Part shown: positions 1-11,444 of the stretch, piece after piece
Layout: each line of letters opens with the position of its first letter
Numbering within the stretch: the first letter of the stretch is position 1
Assembly (NCBI RefSeq): GCF_022682495.2
Contig: NC_071399.1
Coordinates: 53,622,873 to 53,686,872 of the forward strand
From: Desmodus rotundus
Lineage: Eukaryota; Chordata; Mammalia; Chiroptera; Phyllostomidae
DNA length: 64,000 bases
Reading direction: 5' to 3'
The notes under the pieces: generated by a model
What the model saw: only the letters and a program-made list of their open reading frames with translations
Told to the model about the DNA's origin: nothing
Databases searched by the model: none
Made by a program: the position numbers and the translations under genes

Positions 1-130
1 ATGTTGAGGTTATAACATGTATTTTGACCTAATCCTAGGATGTGTAGGGAAGCTTGGGATGGGAGCAAGCTGTCAGAGTTGGTAAACATCAGATCTTGAA
101 GACTTTGTATGTCATGCCAAGGAGCTGGCT

Positions 131-150
131 TTTTTTTTTTTTTTTTTTTT
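131..150. repeat. T homopolymer tract
   Basis: A run of about 20 T residues. It may be the antisense poly(A) tail of an old retrotransposed copy, but no recognisable body is attached on its right side. Confidence 0.8.
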
Positions 151-178
151 GCATACAGTATGAATTCATGGAGAAGTT

Positions 179-224
179 TTAAGGAAGTACTTGACATAAT
201 TTAATATGTCAAGTACTTCCTTAA
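179..224. repeat. Perfect 20-bp inverted repeat (hairpin) bounded by TTAA
   Basis: The left arm ttaaggaagtacttgacata (179-198) is followed by a 6-base spacer (199-204) and then its exact reverse complement (205-224). Both outer ends read TTAA. The arms have no mismatch, which is unusual in a region where other repeats are decayed. The function is unknown. It could be a palindromic replication or repair product, or the remnant of a palindromic miniature element. Confidence 0.9.
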
Positions 225-529
225 TTGAGAGTCTTCACCTTATAATTGACAGTATAAGACTATGGGAGAAAGAATAGATAAAGGAATGCTGTTGTAGTCT
301 AGACAGTGAGGTGATGTGGTATTCAGTATGTTGAATGCAGTTGTGGGCTTGGTGAGGAAGGAATAGACATAAGAGATTGAGCTGGACCTACAGTTGTATG
401 TTTGGGGGTGATGGAGCTCTGAGGTGTATAAGAAGGACTATAAGCTATTTCCCAAGTTTCTTGCTTGGATATTATATTAAGATATAGGCTAAACTTTTAT
501 ACCAAAGAGGCCCTGAAATATAAGAAAGA

Positions 530-907
530 CATTTGTTTCTTTCCATTCAGTCCAGAAGTGAGTGGTCAGCTGCTGGAGGGGTGGTTCTGTGTAATGAGGT
601 TAATCATAAACCCAGGTTCCTTCATTATTTGTTTCTTCCAACTGCTAGTGAGTTGTCCTTATCCTTATGTGCAAGAATTATATCTAATGTCCCCAGAATT
701 ATATCTATGTTGCAGCCTGCAGGAAAGGGGAAAGAAAGGAAATGGAGGACAGAAAAATTTTAGAGGACTTTTACATCACTTTTGCCATTTTTCTACTGGG
801 GATACTAAATCATATCACTACATCTAGCTGCAAGGTTGACTGGGAACTATTGTTATTAGATGGATAGCTATGTACCCAGCTAAAACACAGGGGATTCTAT
901 TACTAAA
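530..907 (+). repeat. Ancient interspersed repeat, copy 1 (family not named)
   Basis: This stretch resembles 50050-50395: a shared run of landmarks (agttgtcct-type, tagctgcaagg, ccagctaaaa, attctattactaaa) occurs in the same order in both. A further piece of the same repeat appears to resume at about 1313-1370 (attactaaaag through gcagtctctg). I recognise the pattern as a common old mammalian repeat but cannot name it reliably. Confidence 0.5.
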
Positions 908-1312
908 TCAATTAATAACCTAATATATTTTAATATAGAAGTGTCCAGGCTTCCTCTGTTCAAGTGAAGACAATTTGCAACAACACGCAGACTTTATTGC
1001 AATGAGGTCATTTCAGATCTCTCTAATCATCCTTCCACATTAAATTCACAGCTAAAAGTTAAATTCCATATAATGCTGGAAGATGCTTTTTCACAAAAAG
1101 AAACACATACATACATACACATGAACACTCATCCCATCCTTGCCATTAAGTTCTGTCTCAGTCCAAGTATTTCTAGAAATGGTGGAAATTAAGCCTCCAG
1201 AGTGTTGGTTCTCTCCCTAAATGCCTAAGCTCTTTTCCAATCATTTCTCCTCCTCTGGGAATCTATCAGCCTAGCCCTCTCACTCATCCCACACCCCAAC
1301 AGCTCTCGCTAC
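908..1312. other. Possible insertion inside the ancient repeat
   Basis: A 405-bp segment separates two parts of the ancient repeat and is bracketed by tattactaaa at 899-908 and ttattactaaa near 1313, as expected of a target-site duplication. On the minus strand it carries an AATAAAG followed by a GT-rich stretch, as in a 3' UTR or an LTR R-U5 region. I could not identify the source. Confidence 0.35.
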
Positions 1313-1895
1313 TTATTACTAAAAGGGAAAAGAGGAGAATGAACTGGGAGTTAGCAGTCTCTGTCACAGTTAACCAAGTGGGTAGTGCTGTTATTCAGTG
1401 TGTTTGAGAATATAGGCATCAAATCAGAATTGAAGACACTAGTTGATGCATGTTGTGTTCCACATCACAACCTGTTGGCCACCCTCTGGTTCCAGCTGCA
1501 ACTAAGGTGGACACTCCCAGACCATGGCACCTGGGAACTTTGCTTTTCTGACTCAGGGCTTTCTCAGAAGGATCATTCTCTTAACAATGCTTCTGCAACT
1601 ACAACACAGGAGTTCAAGGGGAAGTTAATGCCCCCAGGCAGTCCTTAAGCAATGGAGATTGTGAATTGGTAATACATGCCTCAACATCAAAATTTTTAAA
1701 AAGGGACATTTCTGAAATGCATTCTACATGGATTCACAGAGGGTTCCTCCTGGATTGAACCCTAGTCTTCCACAACAGTAATCAACTCATTAATACACTT
1801 TCCCTTTATCACTTTCAGGGGATGGGCAACCATGTCACACCACAGAAATTTGATTTGACAGAAGGTCATTGGTGGTATTTTGCAAAGAAGTTGCA

Positions 1896-3205
1896 AAATA
1901 CTAAGGTTCCCTTTTCTCCACATCCTCACCAGCACTTGTTGCTTGTTGGTTTATTAATGATAGCCATTCCAGCAGGCATGAGGTGATATTTCATTGTGAT
2001 TTTAATTTGCATTTCTCTGATGATTAGTGACACTGAACATCTATTCATGTATATATTGCCCTTCTGTATGTCCTCTTTGGAGAAGTGTCGGTTTAGTTCC
2101 TGTGTCATTTTTTAATTGGATTATTTTCTTCCTGGTGTTGGTTGCTTAAGTTCTTTATGTATTTTGGAAATTAACCCCTTATCAGATATATCATTAACAA
2201 TATCTTCTCCTATACAGTGTGTTCCCTTTGCATTTTTTAATTTATTTTAAAGATTTTTTAATTCATTTATTTTTAGAAAGAGGAATGGAGGAAGATAGAA
2301 AGGGAGAGAAACATCAATGCGTGTTGCCTCTCAAATGTTCCCTACTGGGGACCTAGCCTGCAGCACAGGCATGTGCCCTGACTGGGAATCAAACCAGTGA
2401 CCCTTTGTTTTGCAGGCCAGCACTCAATCCACTGAGCCACACCATCCAGGGCCCTTTTCATTTTTTGATGTTTTCTGTTGGGCAGAATCTTTTTAATTTA
2501 ATGTAGTACAATTTGTTTATTTTTTCCTTTGTTTTCCTTGTCCTTGGACATATGTTGGCCAAAATATTGCTATGAGTGATGCCTGAGATTTTACAGCCTA
2601 TATTTTCTTCTATGGTTTTGCAACTTAAATTTAAGTCTTCTATTTATTTTTAGTTAATTCTGGTTTATGGTGGTCTGGGTTCATTTTTTTTTGCATGTAC
2701 TTGTCCAATTTTTTCAACACCATTTATTGAAGAGACTATCTTTACTGTATGCTCTAGCCTCCCTTGTCAAATATTAATTGACCATAAAAACATGTTTTGG
2801 TTTCTATGCTATGATGTTCCATTAATCTATATGCCTGTTCTTATGCCAGTATGAGGCTGTTTTGATTAATATGGCTTTGTAAAAGAGTTTGATATCAGGT
2901 ACTGTGATACCTCCAACTTTATTCTTCTTTCTCAAGATTGCTGAGGCTATTTGGGGTCTCTTTTGGTTCCATATAAGTTTTTAAAATATTTCTTCTAGAT
3001 CTGTGAAATATGCCATTGGTATTTTAATAAGTATTGCATTGAATCTGTAGATTTTTTGGGGTAGCATGGACATTTTAAAGGTGTTAATTCTTCTGGTCCA
3101 TGAACACAGTATATGCTTCCACTTATTTGTATCTTTTTCAATTTCTTTCTTCTGTATCTTATCATTTTTAAGTACAGTTCTTTTATATCCTTGGTTAAAT
3201 GTATT
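1896..3205 (-). mobile_element. Old L1 (LINE-1) fragment, antisense
   Basis: On the minus strand this reads as the C-terminal half of L1 ORF2. The plus strand shows the typical antisense text, such as the gaggtgatatttcattgtgattttaattt region and the ccattaatctatatgcctgttctt region. The reading frame is heavily broken. A Ves SINE splits it at 2239-2452. It ends abruptly at 3205 against a sense ORF1 fragment. Confidence 0.8.
2239..2452 (-). mobile_element. Ves-type SINE, antisense
   Basis: The sequence ends in ccatccagggc, the reverse complement of the GCCCTGG head, and contains the antisense tRNA-like B-box region (gggaatcaaacc). Flanking duplications cctttgcatttttt (2225-2238) and ccttttcatttttt (2453-2466) match at 13 of 14 positions, giving the insertion boundaries. 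Confidence 0.9.
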
Positions 3206-3380
3206 CTTAAAAGCAGCAAGGGAAAAGCAGAGAACTACCTACAAAGGAGTTCCCCTAAGAGTGTCAGCTGATTTTTCAAAAGAAACCTTGCAGGCTAGAA
3301 AGGACTGACAAGAAGTACTCAAAGTGAAGAAAAGCAGGGACCTACAATCTGGGTTACTCTACCCAGCATTTATCTCCCCT
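3206..3380 (+). pseudogene. L1 ORF1 fragment (C-terminal domain), sense
   Basis: The plus strand encodes an L1 ORF1p-like stretch: YKGVP...SADFSKETLQAR, then a stop, then RDLQ...LLYPA. It is about 170 bp long, without a visible poly(A) tail, and lies between two antisense L1 ORF2/3'UTR segments. The residue pattern is the conserved C-terminal RNA-binding domain of L1 ORF1p. The orientation clash suggests a chimeric or rearranged insertion. Confidence 0.75.
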
Positions 3381-4972
3381 TTACCTTCTTTTACCTCCCC
3401 TATCCCCCCTCTCTTCCCTCTGGTAATCACCATACTGTGTCTGTGAGGGTTTTTTTTTCTTAATCCCTTAGCCTTTTTCACCCAACCCCCAAATCCCCCT
3501 TCCATCTGACAGCTATCAGTCTCTTCTCTGTATCTATGAGTCTATTTCTATTTTGTTTGTTAGTTTACTTTGTTCATTAGATTCCACATATAAGGGAAAC
3601 CATATGGTATTTGTCTTTCTCTGACTGGCTTATTTCACTTAGCATAATACTCTCCAGGCCCATCCATGCTACTGCAAAAAGTAAGGTTTCCTTCTTTTTT
3701 TATGACCATGCAGTCAGTATTCCACTGTGCAAACATACCAAGCTTTCTTATCCACTCATCTACCGATGGGCATTTGGGGTGCTTCCATATCTTAGCTATT
3801 GTAATTATAAATATTAGAGCTGTACCAATTTAAATTTCTACTACCACCACTCAGGGGTTTCCTTTTCTCTATATTCTTGTCAACATTTATCTCTTGTCTT
3901 TTTGATACTAGCCATCCTAACAGGTATGAGGTGATAGCTTGTAGTATTAATTTATATTTTTCTGGTAATTAGTGATGTTGAACACCTTTTTAGCCATTTG
4001 TATGTGTCTTTGGAAAAAGTCTGTTCAGGACCTTTGCCCATTTTTCAGTTGGATGATTTGTCTGTTTGTTTTTGCTATTGAGTTGTATGAGTTCCTTATA
4101 GCTTTTGCACATTAACCCCTTATACAATATATGGTTTAAAAATACTTTCTTCAATTCTATAGGTTTTTTATTTTGTTGATTGTTTTAATTTTTATTTTAT
4201 TAATTTTTGCTGTGCAGAAGCTTTAAAGTTTGATGCAGACCCATTTGTTTATTTTTGCTTTTGTTGACCATGCATTGGGTACCATATCAAAAAAAAATTC
4301 ATTGCTAAGACCAATGTCAAGGAGCTTTCCCCTGTTTTCTTCTAGGAGTTTTACTGTTCCAGGTCCTACATTAAAGTCTTTAATCCTTTCCAAGTTAATT
4401 ATTGTGTTTGGGTCCAATTTCGTTCTTTTATATGTGATTATCCATTTTCTAACACCAATTATTTAAAAAGACTACCCTTTACTCATTGTATATTCTTGGT
4501 GCCTTTGTCAAAGATTAGTTGGCTATATATGCAGGGGTTCATTTCTGGGCTCTCTATTATGTTCCACTGGTCTGTGAGTCTGTTTTTATACAGGTATCAT
4601 ACTGTTTTGATGACTATAGCTTTGTGATGTTGTTTCTAAACAGGAAGTGTGATGCCTGTTATTTTGTTCTTTCACAAGATTTCTTTGGCTATTTGGGTTT
4701 TTTGTGTGGTTCCATATAAATTTCATGATTGTTTCTTCTATTTCTGAGAATAATGCCACAGGAAATTTGATAGAAATTGTTTTAAATCTATGGATACTTC
4801 GAGTAGTATGGATATTTTAATAATACCAATCCTTCTGATCCACAAACACAAGCTATCTTTCATTTATTTGTGCCTTTTAAAATTTCTGTGAACAACATCT
4901 TATACCTTTAAGTGTACAAATCTTTTACGTCTTTGGTGAAATTTACTATAAGTATTTTATTGTTTTGATGTT

Positions 4973-5787
4973 TGTTGGGAAGTGCCCTGCCTGGTTTCAG
5001 AAGCTATAACCCCCCATGGCTAAGGCTGAGTAAAGAGGCCTTGGGACCATAAGCCACTAAGAAGCCAAAGCTTATCTTCTTGACTGGTGTGCAGCGTCTG
5101 CCCCCTTTACTTCACCCTGCCTGGCCCCGAGGCTGACCAGTTAGCCAATGACAGGTAAGATTCCTCAAGGGAGGGATGACCTAAGACAGACATGGTTGTG
5201 AAGAGGACCTCAGGGAAGGACTTTAGGGGCTATAGAAAAAGGGGGTGATGAACTCTCCCCCCTCGACTTTGACAGGCTGAGTCCTCATTCAGTCTGCAAG
5301 AAGTTTCCTTATCTCTTGGGTGCCTTACTTCCCCTGCCTGACTTAAGCCTGAAACAATGCGGGAGGGCAGTAGAGCCCTGGGTAGGAACAGTTGGTTCCC
5401 CAGGGTGATCAGGCCTGAGAAAGAATGCATAAAATCCTGTGAAACCTGCTTTGCTACAAATGCCCTTAATTTTCTGATAAGGCTCCAAGCATAAAATGAG
5501 TTTGTTTCCCAAAGTTTTTTTTATGGCCCTTTAGCTAACTGACCCCTAACTCAGAATAAGCTCTCATAGTTCTTTGAATGTTATCTATTGTTTGATCCTT
5601 ACTGCCTGACAATGATTGATGAGCTTTACCTGTATTCCTGTGCAAATTGAACCCAATAAAAGTCCATTGAGGAACAGGCTCATGGCCCTTCTCTTTTGAG
5701 AGATTGGCTACCTTTCTTCCCCATGCAGATCATGTCTTGGTAGTCTTATTCTCATCCATGGCAGACAGGGGCACTCTGCAGGCAACA
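4973..5787 (+). mobile_element. Solo LTR (endogenous retrovirus), 815 bp
   Basis: It starts TGTTGGGAAG and ends GCAACA, with a polyadenylation signal AATAAA at 5655-5660. It interrupts an antisense L1 that resumes exactly after it. Flanking hexamers gatgtt (4967-4972) and gatgat (5788-5793) agree at 5 of 6 positions, compatible with a 6-bp duplication. It shares scattered blocks with the LTR at 58600-59179 (for example attgattgatgag and cccaataaaag), so both probably belong to one LTR family. No retroviral coding sequence is attached. Confidence 0.75.
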
Positions 5788-6100
5788 GATGATATTGTAA
5801 ATGAGATTTTTAAAATTGCTTTTTCAGACAGTTTGTTGTTAGTATATATGAATGTAACAGACTTTTGTCTGTTGATTTTTGTCTCCTGAAACTTTACTGA
5901 ATTCGTTCATTAGTTCTAACAATATTCTTGTAGAATCTTCAGGGTTTTCTATGTACAAGAGCTGCAGATTTTCTATGTATAATATCTGCAAACAGACAGT
6001 TATACTTCTTTCTTTTAGATTTAGATTATTTTTATTTTTTCTCTTGTCTAATTCCTCTGGCTATGACTCTTGATACTATGTTGGATAGAAGGTGTGATTG

Positions 6101-8373
6101 GGACTTCCAGCCAAAATGGAGGCACTGTGCCTCTTTGCACAACCAAAAGGACAATGACAAATTTAAAAACAAAAAACAACCAGAACTGGCAGAGAATCAA
6201 ACTGTATGGAAGTCTGATAACCAAGGAGTTAAAGAAGAAACATTCATCCAGACTGGTAGGAGGGTGGAGACGGGCAGCCAGGTGGAGAGGACTCGAGGCA
6301 AGGCAGCAGGTGGAGGACCAGGGAGGGTAAGCTGGCAGCTGGCAGACTGGGAGAAGCAGTGGCTTGTAGACTGGGCAGTCCCATGTTCACGTCCAGATAA
6401 ACTGTGGGGGGACAACTAGGGAGCGAGATATACCACATAACCCAGGATGCCAGTACCCATAAATAAAGCCTCAACGCCTCTGACTGAAAACACCTGTGGG
6501 GGTTGAGATGGCAGCAGGAGAAACTCCCAGCCTCACAGGAGATTTCGTTGCAGAGACCCACAGGGTTCTAGAATGTACACAAACCCATCCACCCAGGAAT
6601 TAGCACCAGAAGGGCTCAATTTGATTGTGGGTAGTGAGGGAAGTGACTGAAAACCAGCAGAGAGCAGAGCAACTGGCACTGTTCCCTCTCGGACTCCTCC
6701 CTCACATACAGCATCAAAACACAGCGAGGTGGGTTACTCTGCCCTGGTGAACAACTAAGGCTCCACCCCTTACTACCTAACAGGTGTGCTGAGACAAAAA
6801 AAAAAAAGGCCCAAATGAAAGAGGTTCAAATCTCCAGAAAAAATACGAAGTGACTAAGCAACAAGGAGATAGCCAACTTTTCAGATGCACAGTTCAAAAC
6901 ACTGGTTATCAGCATGCTCCAGCAACTCACTGGGTACTTCAACAGCATAAAAAAAACCAGGCAGCAATGAAGGTTGCATTATGTGAAATAAAGAAAAATC
7001 TACAGGGAAGCAACAGTGATGGGAAGGAAACCAGGACTCCAATCAACGATTTGGAGCAGAAGGAAGAAATAAACATTCAACCAGAACAGAATGAAGAAAC
7101 AAGAATTCAAAAAAATGAAGACAGGCTTAGGAACCCCCAGGACATTTTTAAACATTCCAACATCTGAATCATAGGGGTACCAGAAGGAGAAGAACAAGAG
7201 CAAGAAATTGAAAACTTATTTGAAAACATAATGGAGGAGAACTTCCCCAATCTGGCAAAGGAAATAGACTTCCAGGAAGTCCAGGAAGCTCAGAGAGTCC
7301 ACAAAAATGTTGGACCCAAGGAGATACACTCCAAGGCACATCACCATTAAGTTACCCGAGATTAAAGATAAAGAGAGAAACTTAAAAAGAGCGAGAGGAA
7401 AGGAGAGTTACCTACGGAGGAGTTCCCATAAGACTATCAGCTGATTTCTCAATCCTTGCCTGCAGGCAAGAAGGGGCTGGAAAGAAGTATTCCAAGTCAT
7501 GAAAGGCAAGGACCTACATCCAAAATTACTGTATCTAGCAAAGCTATCATTTAGAATGGAAGTGCAGATAAAGTGCTTCCCAGATAAGGTCAAGTTCAAG
7601 GAGTTCATCATCACCAAGCCCTTATTATATGAAATATTAAAGGTAGTTACCTAAGAAAAAGAAGATCAAAAATATGAACAGCAAAATGACAACAAACTCA
7701 AACTTATTAATAACTCCCCCCCCAAAAAATAAACAAACTAAGCAAACAACTAGAACAGGAACAGAATCACACAAATGGACATCACATGGAGGATTATCAG
7801 TGGGGGAATGGGAGGGAAAGAGGGAGGAAAAGGTACAGAGAATAAGTAGCGTAAGTGGTAGGTAGAAAATAGGGGGAGGTTAAGAATAGTATAGGAAATG
7901 GAGAAGCCAAAGAACGTATATGTACAGCCCATGGACAGGAACTAAAGGAGGGGAATGCAACTGGGAAGGGGTGGTGTGCAGGGTGGAAGGGAATAATGGG
8001 GGAAAATGGGATGACTGTAATAACATAATCAATAAAATATATTTTTTAAAAAACGGTGGCCTGGAAAGAAGGGACAAGATGGTCTGTTAGGGTATGAACC
8101 CACCATATTCTCAGATTGCCAGCCATCTGAATAAAGCACTCATAAAGATTTTTTAAAAAGCCCTGGCTGGTGTGGCTCAGTAGATTGAGTGCTGGACTGA
8201 GAACCAAGGGGTTGCTGGTTTCATTCCCAGTCAGGGCACATGCCTGGTTTGCAGGACTGGTCCCCAGTATGGGGTGTGTGACAGGCAATCACACATTGAG
8301 ATTTCTCTCCATATCTTTCTCCTTCCTTTCCCCTCTCTGTAGGAATAATAAGTTCTTAAAAAAAAAAAAAAAA
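6101..8373 (+). mobile_element. HAL1-like element A (5'UTR-ORF1-3'UTR, no ORF2) with 3' extension
   Basis: It begins GGACTTCCAGCCAAAATGG. A 5' UTR of about 0.75 kb leads into a broken ORF1 (about 6850-7650; the NFPNLAKEIDFQEVQEAQRV region is visible near 7240-7310). A 3' region of about 0.4 kb ends at aatcaataaaatata (about 8042). Exact 14-bp duplications agaaggtgtgattg lie at 6087-6100 and 8374-8387. The second lies beyond 110 bp of unrelated sequence and a Ves SINE, so the mobilised unit includes a 3' extension. This is the older 5'UTR type. Confidence 0.85.
8160..8373 (+). mobile_element. Ves-type SINE inside the 3' extension of element A
   Basis: It begins gccctggctggtgtggctcag and ends in an A-rich run (8358-8373). 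It has no duplication of its own that I can see. The downstream site duplicate belongs to the whole HAL1-like unit. Confidence 0.85.
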
Positions 8374-9441
8374 AGAAGGTGTGATTGTGAGCACTCTCAT
8401 CTTGTGATCTTAAAGAAAAAGCATCCAGCTTTTCACTGTTTAGTGCGATATTAGCTGTAGACTTAGAGTTTTTATTATGTTGAGCATTCCTTCTATACCA
8501 TATTTTTTGGAAGTTGTTATGAAATGATGGTGAATTTTGTCAAATTTTTCTCTGTATCAGTTAAGATGATCATATGATTTAATCTATTTTATTAGTGTGA
8601 TGTATTACACTTGTTGATTTGTTAAGGCAAATTTGCATCCCAAGAAAACCCCCCACTTGATTTATATCTATTGTCCTTTTAATGTGCTTTGAATACAGCA
8701 TGCTAATACTTTGTTGAGGATCTTAAAATCTGTGTTCATAATAGCTATGGGACTGTAATTTTCCCTCCTTGTAGTGTTCTTACATGGCTTTAATACAAGA
8801 GTGAAGAAGGCCTCATAAAGTGAGCCTGTAAGTGTTCTCTCCGCTTTCTTTAAGTTTTGAAAGAGATTGAGAAGAATTGGCATTAATTCTTTAAATCTTT
8901 TGAGGAATTTACTAGGGAAGCCATCTGGGCATGAGATTTTCTTAGTTGGAAGGTTTTTGATTACTGCTTTAATCTTACCTTTTACTAGGTTGTTCAGGTT
9001 TTTTCTTCATGATTCAGTCACATGTTCTATGTCATAGGTTTTGTCATAGGTTTTATGTTTCTAGGAAACATAAAACATTTTTATGTTATCTTTTTCTGTA
9101 CTATTAATTATAATGTTTCCTCTTTTATTTCTGATTTTTTGAACTCTTTTCTTTTTAGTCTAGTAAAGGTTTGTCAACTTTGTTTATCATTTTAAAAAAG
9201 CAGATATTAGTTTTGTTGATTTTAAAATTGTTCTTCTAGTTTCTATTTCATTTATTTCTGCTCTAATCTTTGTTATTTTCTTACTTCTGCTACCGTTAAA
9301 ATATACGATCCTACAAATAGAATAGTGTCAGCTGTAATGTCTCCTCTTTCATTTCTAATTTTACTTGAATCTTCTATTTTTTCTTAATTAGTCTAGTTAA
9401 GGTTTGCCAATTTTGTTTATCATTTTGAAAAAGTAGCTCTT

Positions 9442-11444
9442 GGAGAACCAAGATGGCGGCGTAGGTAGACACACTGTGCCTCCTCACACAACCAGAACTG
9501 ACAGAAAGTCGAACAGCAAGGAAGTCCGACACCAAGTAGATAAAAAAGAAACATACATCCAGACCAGTAGGAGGGGTGGAGACAGGCACCGGGGTGGAGA
9601 GAACTCACGTGGCCGTGGCGGGACCAAGACTGGCAGAGTGTGGGATGAATGGGGCAGGCAGTCTGACCACTAGCAGACCCTGCGGCCCCACATTCGCACA
9701 CAGATAAACCGAGAGGGCCGGACTCAGAGTGGTGGAGAACGGGGCAGGCAGTGTGGCGGGTGGCACCCCACGGCCCCACACTCGCCCACAGATAAACCGG
9801 ACGAACGGCGGGGAGCGAAACAGACCGCGCAACCCAGGGCTCCAGCTTGGGGAAATAAAGCCTCAAACCTCTGATTGAAAATGCCCATGGGGGTAGGGGC
9901 AGCAGCAGGAGAGACTCCCAGCCTCACAGGAGAGGTCGTTGGAGAGACCCACAGGGGCCTAGAGTGTGCACAAGCCCACCCACTCGGGAATTAGCACCAG
10001 AGTGGCCCAATTTGATTGTGGGTAGCAGAGGGAGTGACTGAAATCCGGTGGAGAGTGGAGCGGATACCATTGCTCCCTCTCGGCCCCTCCCCCACATACA
10101 GTGTCACAGCCCAGCGACCAGCATTATCCCACCCTGGTGGACACCTAAGGCTCCGCCCCTTAAAGTAACAGACACGCCAAGACAAAAACAAAAAAAGTGG
10201 CCCAAATGTCAGGACACTTCAAAGCTCCAGAAAAAATACAACTAAGCGAGGAAGAGATAGCCAACCTATCGGATGCACAGTTCAAAACACTGGTTATTAA
10301 GACGCTCACAGAATTGGTTGTATTTGGTCGAAAACTAGATGAAAAAAATGAAGCCTATGCTAAGAGAAACAAAGGAAAATGTACAGGGAACCAATAGTGA
10401 TGTGAAGGAAACTGGGACTCAAATCAACAGTATGGACCAGAAGGAAGAAAGAAACATCCAACCAGAAAAGAATGAAGAAACAAGAATTCGGAAAAATGAG
10501 GAGGGGCTTAGGAACCTCCAGGACATCTTGAAACGTTCCAACATCCGAATTATAGGGGTGCCAAAGGAGAAAAGGAAGAACAAAAAATTGAAAACTTATT
10601 TCAACAAATAACGAAGGAGAACTTCCCCGATCTGGCAAAGGTAATAGACTTTCACGAAGTCCAGGAAGCTCAGAGAGTCCCAAATAAGCTGGACCCAAGG
10701 AGGAACACACCAAGGCACATCATAATTACATTACCCAAGATTACACAGAAGGAGAGAATCTTAGAAGTAGCAAGAGAAAAAGATACAGTTACCTACAAAG
10801 GACTTCCCATAAGACTGTCAGCTGATTTCTCCAAAGAGACCTTACAGGCAAGAAGGGACTGGCAAGAAGTATTCCAAGTCATGAAAGGCAAGGGCCTACA
10901 TCCAAGATTCCTGTATCCAGCAAAGCTATCATTTAGAATGAAAGGGCAGATAAAGTACCTCTCAGATAAAGGTCAAGTTCAAGGAGTTCATCATCACCAA
11001 GCCATTATTATATGAAATGTTAAAGGGACTTATCTAAGAAAAAGAAGATAAAAAGTATGAACAGTAAAAATGACAGCAAACTCACAGTTATTAACAACCA
11101 CACCTAAAACCAAAACAAGAGCAAACTAAACCAACAACTAGAACAGGAACAGAACCATAGAGATGGAGATCACATGGAGGGTTATCAATAGGGGATTGGG
11201 AGGGGGAGAGAGGGGGGAAAGGTAGAGAATAAATAGCATAAATGATAGGTGGAAAATAGACAGGGGGAAGGTAAGAATAGTGTAGGAAATGTGGAAGCCA
11301 AAGAACTTATAAGTATGACCCATGGACATGAACTATAGGGGGGGAATGTGAGAGGGAGGGGGTGGGCAGGATGGAGTTGAGTGAAGGGGGGAAATGGGAC
11401 AACTGTAATAGCATAATCAATAAATATATCCAAAAAAAAAAAGA
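9442..11444 (+). mobile_element. HAL1-like element B, full length, young type
   Basis: It starts ggagaaccaagatggcggcg and ends with aatcaataaatatatcc plus an A tail. Exact 15-bp duplications gaaaaagtagctctt at 9427-9441 and 11445-11459 define it. The CpG-rich 5' UTR (9442 to about 10200) contains two copies of a roughly 95-bp unit ending in cacagataaaccg. ORF1 (about 10206-11037) has an extra A near 10344 and a lost base near 10563 (ccaaaggag), so it is not translatable as one protein. The 3' region directly follows the ORF1 end, with no ORF2. Confidence 0.92.

Noticed and set aside
179..224. piggyBac-family element
   Set aside because: TTAA ends are present, but only 46 bp, fully palindromic, and the arm does not resemble the piggyBac end known from bats.
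1385..1648. 87-codon plus-strand ORF as a small gene
   Set aside because: No recognised similarity, no promoter or splice context, and it lies next to ancient repeat debris.
7750..8077. Recurrent small ORFs with MGHTYKFFGF-type translations (also near 11138, 28000, 30414, 33369, 52924)
   Set aside because: They are the antisense of the HAL1 3' region repeated in each copy, not a gene family.
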